Below, one piece after another: positions 58,873 to 64,000 of a stretch of 64,000 bases of DNA. Each line of letters opens with the position of its first letter. Position 1 is the stretch's first letter. The position numbers and the translations under genes were made by a program. The notes beneath the pieces were generated by a model. It saw nothing but the letters and a program-made list of their open reading frames with translations. It searched no databases and was not told the origin of the DNA. This DNA comes from Streptococcus sp. D7B5. Its GTDB lineage: Bacteria > Bacillota > Bacilli > Lactobacillales > Streptococcaceae. The stretch spans positions 434,001 through 498,000 of the forward strand of contig NZ_CP121467.1 in the NCBI RefSeq assembly GCF_029691405.1. The letters run 5' to 3'.

Positions 58873-59724
58873 ATGGCTACTATTCAATGGTTTCCGGGTC
58901 ACATGTCAAAGGCTCGGCGACAAGTTCAGGAGAATTTAAAATTTATTGATTTTGTGACGATTTTGGTGGATGCTCGCCTACCTTTATCTAGTCAAAATCC
59001 TATGTTAAACAAGATTGTGGGAGATAAACCCAAACTCTTGATTTTAAACAAGGCAGACCTAGCTGATCCAGCAATGACAAAAGAATGGCGTCAGTACTTT
59101 GAATCACAAGGGATTCAAACTCTGGCAATCAACTCCAAAGAGCAAGTTACCGTAAAAGTTGTGACAGATGCAGCCAAAAAGCTTATGGCTGATAAGATTG
59201 CACGCCAGAAAGAACGTGGCATTCAGATTGAAACCTTGCGTACCATGATTATCGGAATTCCAAATGCTGGCAAATCAACTCTGATGAACCGTTTGGCTGG
59301 GAAAAAGATTGCGGTGGTCGGCAATAAACCAGGTGTTACCAAGGGGCAACAATGGCTCAAAACCAATAAAGACCTTGAAATCCTAGACACACCAGGGATT
59401 CTTTGGCCTAAGTTTGAAGATGATGCTGTCGCACTGAAATTAGCCTTAACTGGAGCAATTAAAGACCAGTTGCTTCCTATGGATGAAGTCACCATTTTTG
59501 GTCTCAATTATTTCAAAAAACATTATCCAGATAAGCTAGCTGAACGCTTCAAACAAATGAAAATTGAAGAAGATGCTCCTGTTATTATCATGGATATGAC
59601 ACGTGCCCTCGGTTTCCGAGACGACTACGACCGTTTTTACAGCCTCTTCGTGAAGGAAGTTCGTGATGGAAAACTCGGTAACTACACCTTAGATACATTG
59701 GACGATATCGATGACGACGATTAA
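58873..59724 (+). CDS. rbgA: Ribosome biogenesis GTPase RbgA (YlqF)
   Basis: 283 residues from the ATG at the conserved [15 protein letters not shown] start; an upstream extension is excluded. The G motifs are circularly permuted: NKADLAD (G4) precedes [12 protein letters not shown] (G1) and DTPG (G3). It assists late 50S subunit assembly. It overlaps rnhB by 14 bp. Promoter-like TATGATAGAATAG at 58803-58815. Confidence 0.96.
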   Translation: MATIQWFPGHMSKARRQVQENLKFIDFVTILVDARLPLSSQNPMLNKIVGDKPKLLILNKADLADPAMTKEWRQYFESQGIQTLAINSKEQVTVKVVTDAAKKLMADKIARQKERGIQIETLRTMIIGIPNAGKSTLMNRLAGKKIAVVGNKPGVTKGQQWLKTNKDLEILDTPGILWPKFEDDAVALKLALTGAIKDQLLPMDEVTIFGLNYFKKHYPDKLAERFKQMKIEEDAPVIIMDMTRALGFRDDYDRFYSLFVKEVRDGKLGNYTLDTLDDIDDDD

Positions 59725-60490
59725 AGAAATCAAAGAACTTCTTGCCACGGTCAAAGACTTATACAATCCCCTTTTTCTTGAACTGGAAAAAGATAGCCGA
59801 ACTGGAGTTCAAAAGGAAATCAGCAAGCGTAAAAAAGCCATACAGGCTGAACTGGATGAGGACCTTCGTTTGGAATCCATGCTTTCCTATGAAAAAGAGC
59901 TTTACAAGCAAGGAGTGACCTTAATAGCAGGTGTTGATGAGGTTGGCCGTGGTCCTCTGGCTGGACCTGTAGTCGCTGCAGCTGTTATTTTACCTAAAAA
60001 TTGTAAGATTAAAGGCCTCAACGATAGCAAAAAGATCCCCAAAAAGAAACATCTGGAAATTTATCAAGCTGTTCAAGACCAAGCCTTAGCAATCGGGATT
60101 GGTATCATGGATAATCAAGTCATTGACCAAGTCAATATCTATGAAGCTACCAAACTAGCTATGAAGGAAGCAATCTCCCAGCTCAGTCCGCAACCTGAGC
60201 ATCTCTTGATAGATGCCATGAAACTGGAGTTACCAATTTCACAAACCTCCATTATCAAAGGAGATGCCAACTCCCTCTCCATCGCAGCTGCATCTATAGT
60301 GGCCAAGGTGACACGGGATGAATTGATGATGGAATACGATCAGCAATATCCTGGCTATGATTTCACGGCTAATGCAGGTTATGGAACAGCAAAACACCTA
60401 GAAGGACTAGAAAAACTAGGTGTCACCCCAATTCACCGAACCAGTTTTGAACCAGTCAAAACACTGGTTTCAACTAAGAAAGACAAGTAA
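59711..60490 (+). CDS. rnhB: Ribonuclease HII
   Basis: 259 residues. [18 protein letters not shown] contains the catalytic Asp-Glu pair; LLIDAMKL and the [14 protein letters not shown] stretch supply the remaining acids. It removes RNA from RNA-DNA hybrids, including single misincorporated ribonucleotides. It overlaps rbgA by 14 bp, and the next gene starts 12 bp later. Confidence 0.97.
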   Translation: MTTIKEIKELLATVKDLYNPLFLELEKDSRTGVQKEISKRKKAIQAELDEDLRLESMLSYEKELYKQGVTLIAGVDEVGRGPLAGPVVAAAVILPKNCKIKGLNDSKKIPKKKHLEIYQAVQDQALAIGIGIMDNQVIDQVNIYEATKLAMKEAISQLSPQPEHLLIDAMKLELPISQTSIIKGDANSLSIAAASIVAKVTRDELMMEYDQQYPGYDFTANAGYGTAKHLEGLEKLGVTPIHRTSFEPVKTLVSTKKDK

Positions 60491-60502
60491 GAGGAAATGA
60501 TT

Positions 60503-62053
60503 ATGGAGGAACAGTCAGAAACACTCAGTTCCAAGAAAGAATTTGCCTTTGCCTCAAGCACCATATTATCCCAAGTTGGGCGAGGAGTCATTGTTGGTCT
60601 CGTCGTCGGGCTCATTGTCGGATCCTTTCGTTTCTTAATCGAAAAGGGCTTCCACCTGATACAAGGACTTTATCAAGATCAAGCGCACCTAGTGCGCAAT
60701 CTTTTTATCATTGGTCTATTTTATTTAATCGTTTGCTGGCTTAGTGCGAAACTAACTCGGTCAGAAAAAGATATCAAGGGTTCAGGAATTCCTCAAGTCG
60801 AAGCCGAACTAAAAGGACTCATGTCTCTTAACTGGTGGAGTGTCCTCTGGAAGAAATATGTATTAGGGATTCTTGCTATTGCCAGTGGCCTTATGCTAGG
60901 TCGAGAAGGACCAAGTATTCAACTTGGAGCAGTTGGTGGTAAAGGCATCGCCAAGTGGCTCAAATCTAGCCCAGTAGAGGAACGTTCCCTGATCGCCAGT
61001 GGAGCTGCTGCAGGTTTAGCCGCTGCCTTTAATGCACCAATCGCAGGTCTCCTCTTTGTTGTAGAAGAAGTCTATCATCATTTTTCCCGCTTTTTCTGGG
61101 TCTCAACTCTAGCAGCCAGTCTCGTAGCAAACTTTGTCTCACTACTCATATTCGGCCTAACACCCGTACTAGATATGCCAGACAACATTCCTCTCATGAC
61201 CCTAGACCAGTATTGGATATACCTCCTTATGGGAGTTTTTCTCGGGCTTTCTGCTTTTCTCTATGAGAAAGCTGTACTCAATATTGGTCGAATTTATGAC
61301 TGGATTGGTCAAAAAATCCATTTGGATAAAGCTTATTATCCAATCCTAGCCTTTATCCTTATCATACCAGTCGGGATTTTCTTGCCACAAATTCTTGGTG
61401 GTGGAAATCAGCTGGTTCTTTCCTTAACTGAGCAAAATTTTAATTTCCAAGTTCTATTAGCTTACTTTTTGATTCGCTTTGTTTGGAGCATGATTAGTTA
61501 TGGAAGTGGTCTCTCAGGAGGAATTTTCCTACCCATTTTGGCGCTTGGTTCCTTACTTGGTGCCCTAGTCGGTGTCATTTGTGTCAATCTTGGGCTTGTC
61601 AGTCAGGAGCAATTCCCTATATTTGTCATTCTGGGAATGAGTGGCTACTTTGGAGCAATATCTAAAGCTCCCTTAACCGCTATGATTCTGGTAACCGAAA
61701 TGGTAGGTGACATTCGCAATCTCATGCCACTGGGCTTAGTGACCTTAGTCGCCTACATCGTCATGGATCTGCTCAAGGGGGCACCAGTCTATGAGGCCAT
61801 GCTTGAAAAAATGCTACCAGAAGAAGCAACAGACGAAGGAGAAGTCACCCTCATAGAAATCCCTGTGTCTGACAAAATCGCTGGAAAACAGGTTCACGAA
61901 CTCAACTTGCCACATAACGTACTCATTACCACCCAAGTCCATAATGGCAAGAGCCAAACAGTTAACGGCTCAACTAGAATGTATCTGGGTGATATGATTC
62001 ACCTGGTGATTCCAAAAAGTGAAATTGGAAAAGTCAAAGATTTGTTGTTGTAA
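60503..62053 (+). CDS. ClC-family chloride channel/antiporter with RCK-type tail
   Basis: 516 residues from the ATG properly spaced after GAGG; another ATG two codons earlier is too close to the RBS. The ClC signatures GSGIPQVEAEL, GREGPSIQLGA and SGGIFLPILALG are present across about ten membrane helices. The gating Glu in GREGP suggests a Cl-/H+ antiporter. The C-terminal 80 residues resemble a TrkA-C (RCK_C) regulatory domain. Follows rnhB closely. Confidence 0.92.
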   Translation: MEEQSETLSSKKEFAFASSTILSQVGRGVIVGLVVGLIVGSFRFLIEKGFHLIQGLYQDQAHLVRNLFIIGLFYLIVCWLSAKLTRSEKDIKGSGIPQVEAELKGLMSLNWWSVLWKKYVLGILAIASGLMLGREGPSIQLGAVGGKGIAKWLKSSPVEERSLIASGAAAGLAAAFNAPIAGLLFVVEEVYHHFSRFFWVSTLAASLVANFVSLLIFGLTPVLDMPDNIPLMTLDQYWIYLLMGVFLGLSAFLYEKAVLNIGRIYDWIGQKIHLDKAYYPILAFILIIPVGIFLPQILGGGNQLVLSLTEQNFNFQVLLAYFLIRFVWSMISYGSGLSGGIFLPILALGSLLGALVGVICVNLGLVSQEQFPIFVILGMSGYFGAISKAPLTAMILVTEMVGDIRNLMPLGLVTLVAYIVMDLLKGAPVYEAMLEKMLPEEATDEGEVTLIEIPVSDKIAGKQVHELNLPHNVLITTQVHNGKSQTVNGSTRMYLGDMIHLVIPKSEIGKVKDLLL

Positions 62054-62104
62054 GTTCTGTTTACATAATTTATTTTACGTAAAACATTATCGAAAGGATT
62101 CTCT

Positions 62105-62849
62105 ATGAAAAGAAATAAGGCAATTGCGGTATATTTGCTAGGCACATTTAGCCAGTTAGTATCAGTTTGTCTCCTTTTCTTTCTCTTGAATCATTTTTCT
62201 GTTCAGTCCAATAATCTATTATCTATTTTAGGAATCTTTCTAGGTGGCATTTCTTCAGCTCTTTGGGGAATAATTGTTGCAAATCACTATTTTCATATTC
62301 ATTTTAAGAAGATTGTAAACGATTTTTTTTAGCATTCATACCAGTTATAAACACTATTTATTATCTTTTTTCCTTATTGTCCTTGATTTTTCTTTTCTAA
62401 TGTTTGGTGGGAAAATAGTAGAATTTAGCTGGTATCTCCCGTTTTTGATGTTCTTCAAATTTATTGTCTTTGGTGGTATAGAAGAGATTGGATGGCGATA
62501 TGTCTTTCAACCAATTTTACAAGAGAAGCTACCGTATTTTCCCTCAACAATCCTAACCTTTTTCAGCTGGGCGATTTGGCATCTGTTGTTCTTTTACATT
62601 GATGGTTCCCTAGCAACTCTGCAAATTCTACCGTTTTTATTTGGATTGCTGACGAATTCTTTCATACTCTCAGCTCTATATAACAAAACAAAGAATCTCT
62701 GGATTTGCGTTATGACACATTCGATCATTAATGTCTTGTCTCAGATAACCATAGACACTGATCGATCCGAAACCTACCTGCTTAAAATCTTCATCATCTT
62801 GGTATCCTGCTATATGGTAATACATAAAAAAGATGAGTATAGTCGGTAG
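62105..62849 (+). pseudogene. CPBP intramembrane protease gene broken by a frameshift
   Basis: The first 75 codons (62105-62332) end in a stop right after a run of eight T (62323-62330). The C-terminal half in the +1 frame (62400-62849) carries CPBP motifs GGIEEIGWRYVFQPIL and SWAIWHLLFF and the late MTHSIIN. Removing one T joins the two halves without any stop into 247 residues, the exact length of the intact CPBP protein at 24132. It is therefore a homopolymer-slippage pseudogene, a phase-variable gene or a sequencing error. Confidence 0.85.
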
Positions 62850-62914
62850 CTGATTTTGTTGGAAACAGTATTATTCTTTGGAAAAGTTATTTGCTAAGGA
62901 GGATATACATCATA

Positions 62915-63351
62915 ATGAAAATACTCGATGTTTTATATAATTTTTATGGTGATTTTGATTTCATTGAAGAAAAATACAATGAAAAATACGAAGGTATTCT
63001 TATCAATATAAAGGAAGAGCAAGGGTATAAAAGATGCCGCTTGGCAAAAAGAACACCAAAAAAAGAAGGATATTTTACAGTTTTTTGGAAAAAGACCAAA
63101 ACAACAAGAACATTCCTTATACCAATGAGGATTTAGGAAATGAACTTATAATCGTTATCATTGATAATGATAAGAGGGGACTATTCATTATTCCAAACGA
63201 GGTGGCTATTCGTAAAAACATTCTGTCGACAAAAGATAGCAATGGAAAAATGTCTATGCGATTTTATCCTCCTTGGTGCTCAAATTTAAATACAACAGCT
63301 CGAGCAACACAAAAATGGCAATTTCAATATTTTAGAGAAATTAAAGTATAA
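62915..63351 (+). pseudogene. MepB-family gene with a frameshift
   Basis: RBS AGGAGG and ATG 62915 (ILDVLYNFYGDFDFIEEKYN). The frame reads CRLAKRTPKKEGYFTVFW and then loses homology at about 63087. The expected continuation, EKDQNNKNIPYTNEDLG...GKMSMRFYPPW...ATQKWQFQYF, is in another frame down to 63351. Adding one G after TTTTTTGG (63081-63088) would restore FWEKD and a protein of about 145 residues. MepB is a small protein of unknown function known from the staphylococcal mepRAB operon. Confidence 0.8.
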
Positions 63352-63377
63352 ACATATTGCCGGATTACATACACACA

Positions 63378-63420
63378 AAAGACCTGTTTCTTATGATTGC
63401 AGAATCAGGTCTTTGTTTTT
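63378..63420 (+). terminator. Terminator before the dif region
   Basis: AAAGACCTG / CAGGTCTTT followed by GTTTTTT. Confidence 0.8.
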
Positions 63421-63448
63421 TCTAGAATCCATCAAACACTTATAACGT

Positions 63449-63479
63449 CTTTCCGAAAAACTATAATTTTCTTGAAAAA
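63449..63479. other. dif(SL)-like chromosome dimer resolution site
   Basis: The 31-bp segment has TTTCCGAAAAA, a central CTATAA and TTTTCTTGAAA, which closely matches the streptococcal/lactococcal dif(SL) site as I remember it. It lies 51 bp before the xerS start, the standard arrangement of this single-recombinase system. It marks the replication terminus. Confidence 0.88.
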
Positions 63480-63529
63480 TATATAAGTCTATGCTATACT
63501 ACTAGTAGACCTAATTATGGAGAAAATAC

Positions 63530-64000
63530 ATGAAACGTGAGATTTTACTGGAACGGATCGACAAACTAAAACAAATCATGCCCTGGTATGTTCTGGAATA
63601 CTATCAATCAAAGCTTGCTGTTCCCTACAGTTTTACAACTCTGTACGAATACCTCAAGGAATACGATCGATTTTTCAGCTGGGTTTTAGAGTCTGGAATT
63701 TCAAATGCTGATAAAATGTCTGACATTCCTTTATCGGTCTTGGAAAATATGTCTAAAAAAGACATGGAATCCTTTATTCTTTATCTACGTGAACGTCCAT
63801 TGCTGAATGCTAATACAACCAAGCAAGGTGTCTCTCAGACGACCATCAATCGGACCTTGTCAGCACTTTCCAGTCTTTACAAGTATCTGACCGAGGAAGT
63901 TGAAAACGACCAAGGAGAGCCTTATTTCTATCGTAATGTAATGAAGAAAGTTTCAACCAAGAAAAAGAAAGAAACTCTTGCTGCCAGAGCTGAAAACATC
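63530..64000 (+). CDS. xerS: Tyrosine recombinase XerS, 3' end outside window
   Basis: 157 codons visible without a stop. [21 protein letters not shown] and the SAM-like N-terminal core-binding domain ([15 protein letters not shown]) are typical of XerS. The catalytic RHRY domain lies beyond the window. XerS acts alone at dif(SL), with FtsK, to resolve chromosome dimers. The promoter has TATACT (GCTATACTAC) and the RBS is GGAG. Confidence 0.93.
   Translation, partial: MKREILLERIDKLKQIMPWYVLEYYQSKLAVPYSFTTLYEYLKEYDRFFSWVLESGISNADKMSDIPLSVLENMSKKDMESFILYLRERPLLNANTTKQGVSQTTINRTLSALSSLYKYLTEEVENDQGEPYFYRNVMKKVSTKKKKETLAARAENI

Overview
The window reads as a chromosomal segment of a mitis-group Streptococcus (S. 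pneumoniae / S. mitis / S. oralis relatives). The signs are a PI-2 type pilus islet next to hemH, a preQ1-II riboswitch before queT, an asd-type RNA before asd, RexAB instead of RecBCD, and the single-recombinase XerS/dif system. It does not look like a standard pneumococcus: the pneumococcal iron-uptake/PPI-1 genes I would expect after rlmD are replaced by other genes, and no IgA1 protease gene lies between the rexAB cluster and rbgA.

Layout. 1-5.6 kb: pilus islet (pitA cut by the window edge, sipA, pitB, srtG1, srtG2). 5.6-8.3 kb: hemH, mscL, a GtrA-family gene, and queT under its riboswitch. 8.4-12.6 kb: tRNA-Thr, asd RNA, asd-dapA, then mnmE and a tautomerase on the minus strand. 12.7-21.6 kb: a housekeeping run (tdk, prfA, prmC, YrdC family, GNAT, glyA, nucleoid-associated protein, lysozyme-like protein, DUF1002 protein, rlmD).

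21.6-27 kb is the most unusual part. The 3' end of rlmD and its terminator recur as an 86-bp direct repeat 2.3 kb downstream. Two more diverged copies of the last rlmD codons follow, each joined to an identically truncated ADP-ribosylglycohydrolase start. This looks like serial site-specific integration (accretion of small elements) at the rlmD 3' end. The cargo is small genes of unknown or defence/immunity-like character. 27-36.9 kb continues with lipoproteins, a DUF443-like membrane protein, a lipid kinase, a GH13 amylase-family enzyme and further orphans.

37-44.2 kb: an unidentified structured RNA with its own promoter and terminator, then a polyamine operon (decarboxylase, speE, carboxynorspermidine synthase-like, nspC, aguA, aguB) that could carry arginine through agmatine to putrescine and spermidine. 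44.3-50.4 kb: a TraX-family protein, a two-component system facing an ABC exporter, a HAD phosphatase, and a MarR regulator followed by an EVE-domain gene whose start codon appears to be ATA. 50.5-62 kb: rexB-rexA, an unknown gene, rbgA, rnhB and a ClC channel. 62-64 kb: two frameshifted genes (a CPBP protease and a MepB-family protein), a dif-like site and the start of xerS, which places the right edge at the replication terminus.

All calls come from reading the sequence and from memory of the families; no database search was run.
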